DNA of 64,000 nucleotides from Nitrosopolaris sp035691865 (lineage in GTDB: Archaea; Thermoproteota; Nitrososphaeria; Nitrososphaerales; Nitrososphaeraceae): positions 1 to 64,000 of the forward strand of contig DASSIM010000148.1 in NCBI GenBank assembly GCA_035691865.1, given 5' to 3'. Positions 27,933 through 37,139 of this stretch are shown here, piece after piece. The notes beneath the pieces were generated by a model that was given only the letters and a program-made list of their open reading frames with translations, made no database searches and was not told the origin of the DNA. Each line of letters opens with the position of its first letter. The stretch's first letter is position 1. The position numbers were made by a program, and so were the translations under genes.

Positions 27933-28559
27933 TCAAGAAACATTTCTTTTCTTTTTCAGCACGAAGAAGGTTTCGAAAGGGCCTGGGATATTTCTAAGTC
28001 CAGAAAGGATACCTAAACTTCTTAGCTCAAATTGATTTGAAATTTTCGATTTTGTAGTAGCGGAGACGATGATCTGTCCGCTATCACACATATCTGTTAA
28101 CCTGCTTGCAATATTTACAGTAGTACCTAGCGCAGTAAATTGAGCTCTCCGTTTAGTTCCTATATTGCCAACAATGGCATAACCTGTATTAATTCCGCAC
28201 TTCAATCCGATGGTTATTGTATGTGGAACATGTTTTTCCCATATACGTATCCATTTTGTTTGGAGATCTTTGAACCGTTCTCTTAATTCAAGAGCTGCCG
28301 CAACAGCACGAATAGCATTCCCTCTACATTCTCTGGATTTACTTTCAAATCCAAAAAGACCCATTACCCCATCTCCCATGTACTTGTCCAATATTCCACC
28401 ATATTCAAAAATTATTTCTCTTGCCATGTCAAAAAATTCCCTCAAAAATGGAACAAGAGAAGTCGAATAAGTCTTAAGAATGTCACACAATTTGGAAAAT
28501 CCCTTTATGTCCCAAAAAACTACAGTTAATAACTTTCCAGTCGTTTTAAAATCCCTCAC
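27933..28559 (-). CDS. Class III adenylate/guanylate cyclase, catalytic domain only
   Basis: A 208-residue cyclase homology domain. All catalytic residues can be placed: metal aspartates D17 (FWDIKGFSKL) and D63 (KYMGDGVMGLFG), adenine-selecting K59 and T142, and the transition-state pair N149 and R153 (GTTVNIASRL). Lys plus Thr at the base-selecting sites favours ATP over GTP, so cAMP is the expected product. There is no fused sensor or membrane domain. The GTG start overlaps the stop of the 60-residue gene upstream (GTGA), suggesting that its translation depends on that gene. Confidence 0.87.
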   Translation of the reverse strand: MRDFKTTGKLLTVVFWDIKGFSKLCDILKTYSTSLVPFLREFFDMAREIIFEYGGILDKYMGDGVMGLFGFESKSRECRGNAIRAVAAALELRERFKDLQTKWIRIWEKHVPHTITIGLKCGINTGYAIVGNIGTKRRAQFTALGTTVNIASRLTDMCDSGQIIVSATTKSKISNQFELRSLGILSGLRNIPGPFETFFVLKKKRNVS

Positions 28560-28738
28560 CTTTCACACAAACCTTTTGAATAATCCTGAATGAATACAGA
28601 ATCCTGTATGCCATCAGTCATAGGTTCGTTCTTGTCCTCTACAACTGTGTATATTCTGGATTTTTTGCGTATAGTTATCGAATATAGCTCGATTTCAGAT
28701 CCGTCTTCCAGTTTCAAGGGGGTAGCTTTTTGAGACAT
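28556..28738 (-). CDS. Small conserved protein translationally coupled to the cyclase
   Basis: A 60-residue protein with a beta-rich pattern (LKLEDGSEIELYSITIRKKS, then RIYTVVEDKNEP). I recognise no family. Its stop overlaps the GTG start of the cyclase gene by three bases, so the two are one transcription and translation unit; a modulator of the cyclase is a reasonable guess but not shown. Start ATG at 28738. Confidence 0.6.
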   Translation of the reverse strand: MSQKATPLKLEDGSEIELYSITIRKKSRIYTVVEDKNEPMTDGIQDSVFIQDYSKGLCER

Positions 28739-29107
28739 AGTTTCTTCCTTTGGATATTCTGTAACCGTTTTTCCTCCCTTATAGCCAAGGGAGCTACCTT
28801 AGGATAGGGAGAGGGAGGATTTTCAATAATTGGTAATATACCGTACTTGTCAGGTACTATATGATAGTTTTCGTTTGCGACGATCTGTATCCCCTTGGAA
28901 ATACTTCAGCCGCAGTTTTTAATCACGTGACAAGCCAACAGATAGATCTTCCTCTGTTTTAGTGGGTAATTTTAGAATAATCACAAACTCGTAATTCAGG
29001 TTCATTTGACGCAGAATGCTTTATCCAGTTTATTAACAAATAAGGATCTTAATTTTTCGCCGAGGCACGCTTGTCTTCTTGGGTCAGAGTGGTACCAGTG
29101 AGAGATC
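28739..29107. other. Spacer between uS11 and the cyclase unit
   Basis: About 370 bases with no supported gene. A short minus-strand frame from 29265 lies mostly inside rps11 in another frame and is a shadow. The inverted pair ctccctt ... aagggag at about 28775-28792 (ctcccttatagccaagggag) makes a seven-pair hairpin just upstream of the 60-residue gene. Confidence 0.5.
28774..28793. repeat. Inverted repeat (hairpin) upstream of the cyclase unit
   Basis: CTCCCTT and AAGGGAG flank six bases. It lies about 36 bases before the ATG of the 60-residue gene (read on the minus strand), where an operator or a leader hairpin could sit. Confidence 0.4.
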
Positions 29108-29518
29108 TCAAACTCTCCTCCCTCTCCTTCCTCCGGGCTTTCGTGTTGTGTCATGAGGAACTGGAGTAACGTCATCAATTCGACCAATTCGGAAACCCGC
29201 CCGTGCCAAAGCTCTAATTGCTGCTTGAGCGCCTGGGCCTGGAATCCTCGGGCCCACACCCCCAACTGCTCTTACGCGTATATGAAGGGCTGTAATCCCT
29301 TTTGTTTTGGCTGCATCGGCAGCGGCAACTGCAGATTTCATAGCAGCGTACGGTGAAGATTCGTATCGATCGGCTGTTACATGTCTCCCTCCAGAACTGA
29401 AAGAAACTGTTTCAGCGCCGCTAACATCTGTTATATGGACTAGTGTATTGTTATAACTACTGAAAATATGGGCTACGCCCCACTTATATTGCGTAACTTC
29501 AGTGATATCTGTGGACAT
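29108..29518 (-). CDS. rps11: 30S ribosomal protein uS11
   Basis: Component of the small-subunit platform, binding 16S rRNA near the decoding site. The 136-residue protein has the family core: KWGVAHIFSSYNNTLVHITD, SSGGRHVTADRYESSPYAAM, then the signature GITALHIRVRAVGGVGPRIPGPG and the basic end HDTTRKPGGRRGRRV. It stands alone here, apart from the S13-S4-S11-RpoD cluster usual in archaea, or that cluster is dispersed. An A/T element about 20-30 bases upstream of the ATG (aaataaaaata in the minus direction) is a good box A with a short leader. Confidence 0.96.
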   Translation of the reverse strand: MSTDITEVTQYKWGVAHIFSSYNNTLVHITDVSGAETVSFSSGGRHVTADRYESSPYAAMKSAVAAADAAKTKGITALHIRVRAVGGVGPRIPGPGAQAAIRALARAGFRIGRIDDVTPVPHDTTRKPGGRRGRRV

Positions 29519-29968
29519 GAATAGAGAGGTATTTTTATTTCATGGCGGTTATATTAACGTAGTTGGAAATGCGAATATTCTTAATGCTGTTATCAAAGAT
29601 TAAACCAAAATTAAGTGGTAAGGTGACCCCCAACACCATGAAATGACCATATAACATCAGATATTGACTCATTTAAAGAGATTGATATCATGCCCAAACT
29701 CACTTTGTTAAAGTGGAGAAACATTTTTCCTGCCAACACCTCCAAAAAAATAAGCTACTTTACTCCCTCTCCTATAATTGACATAGTGTGTCTTAGATTA
29801 TTCTATAGGAATAATGGCAATGAGGTAGATTGGGCTAGCCTGGATGAGGGTTACTAAGTATCGATAAGAAAAAATGAAGGAACAAAGTGATGGGATAATG
29901 CTAAATTAGTTTGAATAAGGGTTGATTCATACTATATTTGAGACATGAGATTAGGGAAATGAGAGTAT
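29519..29968. other. Spacer without a recognised gene
   Basis: About 450 bases. Only the S11 promoter at the left end can be pointed to; no open frame or RNA is seen. Confidence 0.45.
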
Positions 29969-30540
29969 TTGGTCGCTGGAGAGAAGAATAGTAATAACAT
30001 CCCAGTTTCAGAATTTGATGGTAATAGAAGATATTCCAAGCCTACTGTATGGCAAAAACGTAATCTATATAAGGACATCGTGGGTTTCGACGATGCAAAA
30101 GAACTGTTTGAAACGTCTATAATGGCAGACAAGCCAGTACATCTACTCCTGGTATGACCACCTGAATCTGATGGAGTCCGGTATCTTATCTGAATTACAA
30201 CACAATAAAAAAAGAATAACTCAACTGAAGACATGGGTTTATGCCGCATATAATAATACTGAGAGGCTATTACCGCCACCTTTAACCAGATTTAGAGAGA
30301 TGCATTTCAAGCCACATACGGAGGAAGAATTTGTAAATATTGCTGTGGAAATTTAAGATAGGGAGGAAGGTCTAGATAGAGATGTTGCTAGTATAATTGC
30401 CCACGCAGTATTCACTAGACTCGAAAGTACAACACTAGAGAGTGTGTAAGAATAGCACGATTAACACATGGTGATATTGATGCTTGTAAATTTGATAAGA
30501 TCAGAGACCTTTGCAAAACATGGTATTGGTCCAGGCAAAA
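29969..30540 (+). pseudogene. Degraded AAA+ ATPase gene
   Basis: Pieces of one ATPase can be read in order. From 29969: YKDIVGFDDAKELFETSIMA then DKPVHLLLV, where the next codon, expected to be the first Gly of the P-loop, is TGA, followed by PPESDG. From about 30171: LMESGILSELQHNKKRITQL, WVYAAYNNTERLLPPPLTRF and HFKPHTEEEFVNIAVEI, the sensor and arginine-finger part. After a stop and a frameshift: VASIIAHAVFTRLEST and VRIARLTHGDIDA. The stretch from Walker A to Walker B is deleted, and at least two stops and two frame changes are present, so it cannot work. Intact relatives are single AAA+ proteins of the MoxR/RuvB-like type. Confidence 0.7.
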
Positions 30541-31128
30541 CTAAACAGGTTTAAAAAAAGTTTGGTTAATGTGGTACCCTTGTGATGAGGCTACCCTCGA
30601 TGCCGGTAATGCCGAAGCTAGGCTACTGATGACGATCATCGTAGGTATAACGTGATAGGTTGTTAGACATGGTTGAGGAAGGCTACTTTGTTTCTCCTAC
30701 TAGTTAGGATCAAAATCTTTAGGTTTTGCAGATGGTATCGACCGCGTTGTTATGTTGCCGAGATTTTATGTAAAGGAGATATCGGAATTTTCCTTGTTTG
30801 TGAGCGGCCAACTAAAATCATCCAGTAAAATGGGGCGATACTGAGACATACACCCAGTCTGCGACGGCTATTTACCGAACGAGTATTAGATCATAGACGA
30901 TATCGGCATTGTTTTGAATTCCATATGGATTTAAAAAGATCACGGTACAATTATCTGTAGAAGTGTTGCTAAGGATACCAACGACAACAGCAGTTATTTA
31001 TCGAGGTTTCTGCCGAATGAATGGGAAACGGCGGCGTCTTACCCCCGCACTATTACGTGGTCCAATATTATAGCCCGATATTTAGCAATTGTACATTCAA
31101 AAAAATGCCCTCCAATAATAAGTAACCA
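30541..31128. other. Spacer, probably decayed DNA
   Basis: About 590 bases with no open frame above about 30 codons that looks coding. Fragments such as LWYPCDEATLDAGNAEARLL (near 30570-30630) hint at more dead coding sequence next to the AAA+ pseudogene, but no family is recognised. Confidence 0.35.
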
Positions 31129-32139
31129 CTAACCGGATTTTCTCCTATCATTTAGGTGAACATAACCCGTATTTTCGAGCTGAACGCGTTTTCCTGTCTT
31201 TCTATCCAAAAGAAATACTTTCGACTCTCCTTTTTCTACCTTGCCAATTATCAACAATTTCAAATTTAGACGTCGGGCCGTAGCCTTCGCTTTCTTCAAA
31301 TTTGCCCGCGAAATAGTCCCTACAATTTCATATTCCTCTCCACCGCAAAAAATCAATCGTTTATAATCTAGATGATTGTTTCTAGCAAAATTGAATACAC
31401 CTTTTGCTGACGGAATATTATCAATCACAAAGTTAGCATTGCTTTGTCTTGCAAGTTCATAAAGGGTGATGCTTAAACCGTCACTTGAATCCATTGATGC
31501 CGAGAAATATTTTGCAAGAGATATGCCAAACTTTTGCGCAGGTTTGGGCTTCTTCACGGACGTTATAGCATTATTTTTGAATTCACCGGAAGCTGTTGCT
31601 TTTTTCGTAAGAATTTTCAGTCCGGATAACGTATACCCAAATTCTCCCGAAACGACTACCAAGTCGCCAGGTTTTGCACCATTTCTGCCTGGAAGTTCTG
31701 ATACATAATTCTCTGAAAATCCTATCATACTGCAGTCGATAATTAGCTCTTTAGATTCGTTAGTATCGCCACCCACTATCTTGACACCAAATTCCTTGGA
31801 AGCAATTTGAAACCCGTTTGCCAGATCCTCAATCTCAGTCTTAGAATATTTCTTTGGAATCCCCACAGAAATTACCGATACGTATGGTTTTATACCTTTT
31901 GCTGATAGATCACTGACACAGGCAGATATGCTCTTCCTAGCAATCTGCCAAGGGTACATTCCTTGAGGCACATCAGTACTCTCGACTAACATATCACATT
32001 TTATGATGAGACTCTTCATGCGTTTCATGTTTCGCAGGGAAACGATCGATACGTCATCATCCCTTCTTCCATTATTACCCCTCAGACCGAGATTAGAAAC
32101 AAAAATATCGATAATCGCTCGTTCATTTAAGACGCTCAT
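31129..32139 (-). CDS. thiL: Thiamine-monophosphate kinase
   Basis: Makes thiamine diphosphate from thiamine monophosphate and ATP. The 336-residue protein has the PurM/ThiL-like layout: RRDDDVSIV near the start (metal and phosphate site), KCDMLVESTDVP, SACVSDLSAKGIKP, IVGGDTNESKE near residue 122, LPGRNGAKPGDLVVVSGEFG and the C-terminal SMDSSDGLSITLYELAR and FCGGEEYEIVG. It overlaps the preceding phosphohexomutase gene by 17 bases, so both are in one operon on the minus strand. Confidence 0.92.
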   Translation of the reverse strand: MSVLNERAIIDIFVSNLGLRGNNGRRDDDVSIVSLRNMKRMKSLIIKCDMLVESTDVPQGMYPWQIARKSISACVSDLSAKGIKPYVSVISVGIPKKYSKTEIEDLANGFQIASKEFGVKIVGGDTNESKELIIDCSMIGFSENYVSELPGRNGAKPGDLVVVSGEFGYTLSGLKILTKKATASGEFKNNAITSVKKPKPAQKFGISLAKYFSASMDSSDGLSITLYELARQSNANFVIDNIPSAKGVFNFARNNHLDYKRLIFCGGEEYEIVGTISRANLKKAKATARRLNLKLLIIGKVEKGESKVFLLDRKTGKRVQLENTGYVHLNDRRKSG

Positions 32140-33436
32140 AAATTAGGTTGACCTTGTCCATTACCTTCTTGTGAAGAGATTGTGCATTGTTAGCTTTTGA
32201 TTCAACTGATATTCTAATCGCATCTTCAGTATTTGATGGTCTTACAAGCACCCAGGAATCTTCATCAAATGTTGCTTTAACACCATCGATCATCAAAATT
32301 TGAGATGATTCTGATCCGAATTGATCAAGTAGTTTATCGAGCAATTTCAGATGTACAGTAGAATTGACAGAGATTTTTGATCTGATTTGGACATACTCCG
32401 AAGCCAATCTCAGACATTCGTTTACCGTTACCTGATCCAACGAAGAAACCGTCGCAGCTGCCAAAAATCCATCCCTGCACATATTGAATTTGGGCATAAT
32501 GAATCCTGCGCTGCTTCCCTCGCCTCCGGCATCTGCGTCAAGTTCTAACATTTTCTTAACAACATTTGCCTCGCCGACTTTAGAATATTCAACTCTCCCA
32601 TTATGCCACTTTATTAATTTCTCTATAGAAACACTAGTATCTATACTAGTTACAAATTTTTTCATTCCCATCTTGATAGCACCGGCTATGCATAGCAACA
32701 GCGTTGAATCGGGATTCAATTTCTCGCCTTTGCTATTAACTACTACGAGTCTATCTCCATCCAAATCAAAAGCAAATCCGAAGTCTAGCTCATTTTCATG
32801 TACTAAAGTGCGCAATTCATTTAAAGCGTCGATAGTAGGATCGGGACCTCTTGACGATATTCCAGGGACATCGTTAACACAATAGAATTTGTGCCCGAGT
32901 TTTTTAAAGAGCCCCCCGACATAATTGCATGTGGCGCCTCCGCCGAGGTCAAACCCTAATGTAACCGCTCTGCTTGCTCCTGTTTCGACCACCAACTCAA
33001 AAATTTCGTTCAAATATTCTGACACTATATCATATGATTTGCCATATTTGTATGATGTAGAAGTGGTACCTTTCAGCATAAGATCCAATTCATTCTCATA
33101 GATCCCTCTCCCATCAACTACGAACTTTAGTCCATTCCACTCCATCGGGTTGTGCGAAGCTGTGACGACCACCCCAGCTCCATATTTCCTTGCCTCCCTA
33201 AATAGCATAGGAGTGGGGGCTACATCGAGAACGTAGACATCAATCCCCTGCTCCATCAAACTAGCCGAAACAGTTTGGAAAAGTATTTTTCCTGAATCCC
33301 TAGTATCTCTTGCTAGCACGCATTTCTCTCTTGGTCTAATTAAGCAAGAAGCGAATAATCTACTAAATTTGATGACTTCATGCAAATTTAGGTCTTTACC
33401 ATAAACTCCCCTAATGCCAGAGATTGAAACCTTCAT
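32123..33436 (-). CDS. Phosphoglucosamine/phosphomanno-mutase family protein
   Basis: A 437-residue alpha-D-phosphohexomutase. ISGIRGVYGKDL at the start, the phosphoserine loop VVTASHNPMEWNGLK near residue 95, the metal loop FDLDGDRLVV near residue 225, a sugar-binding GGEGSSAGFI and the phosphate-binding RPSNTEDAIRI at the end give all four domains. It interconverts 6- and 1-phosphates of glucosamine, mannose or glucose, feeding cell-surface glycan precursors; the sugar is not resolved, though GlmM-like archaeal enzymes are the closest in layout. Operon with thiL, which it overlaps. Confidence 0.9.
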   Translation of the reverse strand: MKVSISGIRGVYGKDLNLHEVIKFSRLFASCLIRPREKCVLARDTRDSGKILFQTVSASLMEQGIDVYVLDVAPTPMLFREARKYGAGVVVTASHNPMEWNGLKFVVDGRGIYENELDLMLKGTTSTSYKYGKSYDIVSEYLNEIFELVVETGASRAVTLGFDLGGGATCNYVGGLFKKLGHKFYCVNDVPGISSRGPDPTIDALNELRTLVHENELDFGFAFDLDGDRLVVVNSKGEKLNPDSTLLLCIAGAIKMGMKKFVTSIDTSVSIEKLIKWHNGRVEYSKVGEANVVKKMLELDADAGGEGSSAGFIMPKFNMCRDGFLAAATVSSLDQVTVNECLRLASEYVQIRSKISVNSTVHLKLLDKLLDQFGSESSQILMIDGVKATFDEDSWVLVRPSNTEDAIRISVESKANNAQSLHKKVMDKVNLIYERLK

Positions 33437-33539
33437 ATTATTTACGACTAAAGACCCGTGATATTTAATTTATCTTCATTTTTTCTTAACGAGGACATGA
33501 AGAATTAAATAGTGAATGATCAACTGCCTCTATTTGATC

Positions 33540-33613
33540 GCCCTAGTAGCTCAGCCTGGCAGAGCGAAGGTTTCGTAAACCTTAGGTCGTGGGTCCAAAT
33601 CCCGCCTAGGGCT
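33540..33613 (+). tRNA. tRNA-Thr(CGU)
   Basis: Full cloverleaf without intron: acceptor GCCCTAG with CTAGGGC, D stem GCTC with GAGC, anticodon stem AAGGT with ACCTT, loop TTCGTAA with anticodon CGT, T arm GTGGG-TCCAAAT-CCCGC. Position 54 is T and 55 is C instead of the usual TT, a small oddity. CCA is not encoded, so the CCA-adding enzyme in this window is needed. An aattaaatag element about 35 bases upstream can be the promoter. Confidence 0.93.
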
Positions 33614-34104
33614 AACACATGTAATCTTAAACTAATTCGTAAATGACAAAGTGCTGCGAGAGAATACAACGGACTTTAATTATAGCGTTCTGTTGGATAG
33701 CAATCCGGTATAAATAGTGATATACTATTACACACAATTACCCTTCCCGGCAGTTATTTCAACATAAAAGAAGTTCTAATAAGACCACCGATGTTGAAAT
33801 AGTTAGCCCTCTTGCTTATCTCGTTGTTTTTTCAAATGGTAGGTTCATGCAACAACACAAAAATAATTGTCTCACCAAATATGATGGAAACATCTTCCGC
33901 AGTTCAATAATATATTTCATTTTTGCATCTGTATTGATGCAAATAGGATCGAAAGACATGAAATTATTACTACTTTCGACTAGTCTTTTCAGAAATAAGT
34001 CGCCAATGTGAATATTAAACAACTGAGTTAGTTCTAGGTAAAATAATAACTTTAGCTAGAGATTAGACACGACAGTTTGCTACATAACATCTCGATGATG
34101 TAGT
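33614..34104. other. Spacer with one doubtful small frame
   Basis: A 68-codon minus-strand frame at 33816-34022 (MFNIHIGDLFLKRLVESSNN...) has a partly coding-like sequence but no family, and could be a gene fragment. Nothing else is seen. Confidence 0.3.
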
Positions 34105-34407
34105 TCAGACAGAATACATTATCCCCCCAGATACAATCGGAACAAACTCCACACTGGCCAGCTCCTTAATTCTAGCAATAATTGCATTAAACCAAAGGCT
34201 ATCAATTCCTTGGCTCCAAATAGTTATCTTCTTGTATTGTCTCTTCACGCCGCCGTGGAAGAAGCCATTACAATCCTCTACCGTTATGTTGCAATACTTC
34301 TGACTCACTTCTTCAATGACGTTCTCTGCCTCAGCAGGCAAATATAGAATAGTCAAAGTAGGAAATGGAATCGTATTTGAAGCGGTCGATGATGTATCTT
34401 CGGCCAT
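34105..34407 (-). CDS. Small conserved hypothetical protein
   Basis: A 100-residue soluble protein starting MAEDTSSTASNTIPFPTLTI. After a polar Ser/Thr-rich start comes an alpha-beta pattern: TILYLPAEAENVIEEVSQKY, CNITVEDCNGFFHGG, then KKITIWSQGIDSLWFNAIIA and ELASVEFVPIVSGG. This looks like one small folded domain, but I recognise no family. It is isolated on the minus strand. Confidence 0.5.
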   Translation of the reverse strand: MAEDTSSTASNTIPFPTLTILYLPAEAENVIEEVSQKYCNITVEDCNGFFHGGVKRQYKKITIWSQGIDSLWFNAIIARIKELASVEFVPIVSGGIMYSV

Positions 34408-35038
34408 TAGTGTATATCTACTTCTAAATTACCGAGCCCAATATCTGGATTTCGTGCGAATCGTTAGTAATAAGTTAACAAATGGGTCGTTACTTATCAT
34501 AAATTGTCAGTCCTCACTCCCGGGTTAAACCAAATACTAGGTCTTGAATTAATGACATGTACGAGTGGAACAACATGTGCCCAATCTACAAGATCCTTTA
34601 AAGCAAATTGGCCATGAAGGGTTTGGATAGTATCCAAAATTTCATACCATAATATTTCTACCTCCCACACTGGAATAATTCTGAGCAGCTTCCTTTCTCA
34701 TGCTACTGCAATTTTTATTATCCAGCCTGTTAAGCAGTTGCTGGATTCCGGCACTTTGAGCCGTGATGCTTGCATCAGCAATCACAACCAGTAGTTCATG
34801 ACAAGCTTACACTCTGGCTGCCCATCTCAAAGTTGTCATTGTTTTCGCAATTGGGAAATACACAGATTGCTCAAAATTATTTAGGTCATAAAATAGCAAG
34901 TTTCAAGTCTTCGTTGGTATAGATTCCTGCGGGATGATAGTTGGAGTCTGTTGGAAGCACAAACATCATGTTGTTATGTATCTCTACCCCCGAAAAGATG
35001 AGACGAATAGATTAGCGGCAACAAGTTTTGTAGACGGC
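34408..35038. other. Spacer with traces of decayed coding sequence
   Basis: About 630 bases. On the minus strand near 34890-34970 the frame MFVLPTDSNYHPAGIYTNED runs open and looks like a protein fragment, but it is soon interrupted. No gene can be called. Confidence 0.35.
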
Positions 35039-35836
35039 CTAACCGAACGCCTGTAATATTTTATAGAAACTGGATCTAGTTTGATTCCATTTATACATCC
35101 TCAGTAATTGAATAATGCCTTCTCGCTCAAAAAGTATTCTGTCATTGACCCGCCTTGAAACTTTGCCGTGTAGTAACAACGAATGAGCAGCCGCCGTAAC
35201 ATTGCGTGTCTTTCTATTTATGCTGGAAGTCTCAAAGTCTATAATGTGAACGTTATCAATCTTTGAAACCAACACATGACGGTCTAAGCAACTTAGTTCT
35301 CCATGGTCGAGATTTGCCATATCTAAGCTATAACATTGCTCCAGCGTACTTATTACAACCTTGCGAACTTGGTCAGCATTAATATTTTTGTTATTAAGCC
35401 AACCAATTATGTTACACCCATCTATAAACTCCATTAAAATAAAATTTTCGGAGTGTGCGTAAATGTATGGCCCAACACCGGCTGAATTTGCAATTTTATG
35501 CAGCTTGACCTCTCGCTCCATAGATTTGCGATTTGCATCGATTCTTCGGATTTTGAGAGCGTAGGTTTTTCTATCGTTGGATTCGACCTTCACCACTAAA
35601 CCCACGCCACCCTTTCCCAGAATACTAAATTTGCCAATTTTCGTGGTTCCAACGGGTAAAATTGAGTTAACGCCCATATTTTCTAACTCATTCAAACGAC
35701 CGCCATATTCTCTGTCGTTGATTTGTCTTGGATACGAAATGACAGGAACAAGATCAGGACAATTTAGATCGACTTTATTACAAAATGCGTTGGTCCGACG
35801 TGATAAGATCCCTAACTGCCTCCTTTGCGAGCCCAT
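35039..35836 (-). CDS. Atypical small serine/threonine protein kinase
   Basis: A 265-residue kinase domain. The glycine loop ILGKGGVGLVVKV (about residues 72-84), the ATP lysine K95 in YALKIRR, the paired glutamate E109 in EREVKLH and the hinge MEFIDG are clear. The catalytic loop reads DHGELSCLDRHV (H178-G-E) where HRD or HGD is usual, and the metal loop reads IIDFETSS with DFE in place of DFG; both resemble archaeal RIO/Bud32-like lineages more than eukaryotic kinases. The ATG start lies 59 bases inside the end of cca; a TTG at 35695 (residue 48) is the alternative. It closes the thpR-cca-kinase operon, so an RNA-linked role is possible. Confidence 0.78.
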   Translation of the reverse strand: MGSQRRQLGILSRRTNAFCNKVDLNCPDLVPVISYPRQINDREYGGRLNELENMGVNSILPVGTTKIGKFSILGKGGVGLVVKVESNDRKTYALKIRRIDANRKSMEREVKLHKIANSAGVGPYIYAHSENFILMEFIDGCNIIGWLNNKNINADQVRKVVISTLEQCYSLDMANLDHGELSCLDRHVLVSKIDNVHIIDFETSSINRKTRNVTAAAHSLLLHGKVSRRVNDRILFEREGIIQLLRMYKWNQTRSSFYKILQAFG

Positions 35837-37139
35837 TTATCTCTTGCTCATCGCCAGAATATATACGAAACAACCTTTGGATGTCTCCCTTTAGTCCCTT
35901 AGTTATACCTGTACTTTCGATTTTCTTGGCCAACAGTAATCTCAGGAAATGTTTTGCATTTGTGCTTTCCCTTTGAATTACAGTTGAAACCCTCATTTCG
36001 CTGTCAGCCCAGGCGATTAACGATTTCTTCTGATTTTTTAAGATAAAATTGGCTGTTTCTTTTCTCATAAATATCTTCGGGCCGACTTTTTGTGTGTAAG
36101 TAGACAATGTAACGGATTCTAATAAGAATACAAAGATAGCAGTTTCTTGTTGATCCGTTGCACAAATACTTTTAATGACTCTAAAATCCGCAAGTTCTAA
36201 TTGCTTGGAAATTGCATTAAGGCTTCTTTTAAGCTGTCCCCAGATGACATCAGGACTACGTCTTTTATAACTGAATTCGATTATAACTAAATTAGGATAA
36301 AGTCCCTCACAAATTCCAGAGAACTTTTTTTCTAATTTGATGAAAAAATCAAAGGATGGCTTTGCCAAGAATGATCTGGCAGCGAGTACCAACTTGCCAA
36401 CACTTTCAGCCGAAATAGCCGTCCCTAAATTTCTTCTATGATCAATGGGATCGATTATGATTAGCTGACTTTCAAAATTCTTGACACTTTGTTCATCGGG
36501 CTTATCTATCGAAATCAGATTATTTTGAGCCCCTATATCTGCCATTGCACGCAGCAGGGACTCAAACGTACCATATTTTAAGATCATAATTTCAGCGACG
36601 TAGCCACTAAACCCTTCGGTAGCAATATCTGCTCCGTATATACCGACGGATTTCAAAAACGTCTTCAGTAGCCTTACCTGGTTCTTTTTTTTGTCGTCTA
36701 AATTGTTTTTTATATACTCAGTATGGAAAGGCGATCTGTCTGCAGCGCTTTTCCATTTACCCTTCAGTACGTCGTAACAAGGAACTACATTGACTCGAAT
36801 TCCATTGATAACTGCTTCAACATATGGATGATCAGAATAACGAAGATATGGATGGTATTCTTTAAGCGACTGCAGCCCTACTTGCACGCCAAGTTGTCCA
36901 AACTCTTTATCCTTGACTGAGGTATCAATTTTGATGAAAATGTCAATATCTACTTCGTCCTTTAACCATGTTCCTTTAGCAAACGATCCTCCAAATACGA
37001 TATCCACTATGTTGGGAGAAGTGTAACCTCTCACAAGGTTCTTTGTTTCAATTGCGACCTTCGTTAGTTTTTCCGCATCTTCAGCTGAGGGCTGGCATTG
37101 CTCTAGAGCTTGTGAAATAATATTGTTAATACTTTTCAT
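35778..37139 (-). CDS. cca: CCA-adding enzyme, archaeal class I (tRNA nucleotidyltransferase)
   Basis: Adds the 3'-terminal CCA to tRNAs from CTP and ATP. The 453-residue protein begins with a helix and the nucleotidyltransferase signature FGGSFAKGTWLKDEVDIDIF (residues about 49-68, with the two metal aspartates in DID), then GIRVNVVPCYDV (third acidic-strand region), FLKSVGIYGAD and GFSGYVAEIMIL, which are typical of class I archaeal enzymes. The ATG overlaps the thpR stop by three bases (ATGA), proving an operon. Two of the three tRNAs in this window lack an encoded CCA and would need it. Confidence 0.94.
   Translation of the reverse strand: MKSINNIISQALEQCQPSAEDAEKLTKVAIETKNLVRGYTSPNIVDIVFGGSFAKGTWLKDEVDIDIFIKIDTSVKDKEFGQLGVQVGLQSLKEYHPYLRYSDHPYVEAVINGIRVNVVPCYDVLKGKWKSAADRSPFHTEYIKNNLDDKKKNQVRLLKTFLKSVGIYGADIATEGFSGYVAEIMILKYGTFESLLRAMADIGAQNNLISIDKPDEQSVKNFESQLIIIDPIDHRRNLGTAISAESVGKLVLAARSFLAKPSFDFFIKLEKKFSGICEGLYPNLVIIEFSYKRRSPDVIWGQLKRSLNAISKQLELADFRVIKSICATDQQETAIFVFLLESVTLSTYTQKVGPKIFMRKETANFILKNQKKSLIAWADSEMRVSTVIQRESTNAKHFLRLLLAKKIESTGITKGLKGDIQRLFRIYSGDEQEINGLAKEAVRDLITSDQRIL

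Noticed and set aside
29002..29265. 87-codon minus-strand frame overlapping rps11
   Set aside because: Out-of-frame shadow of the ribosomal protein gene.
30578..30635. C/D-box-like sRNA (gtgatga ... ctgatga)
   Set aside because: A C box and one CUGA can be found about 40 bases apart, but no proper C'/D' pair or terminal stem; it lies in decayed DNA where such short matches arise by chance.
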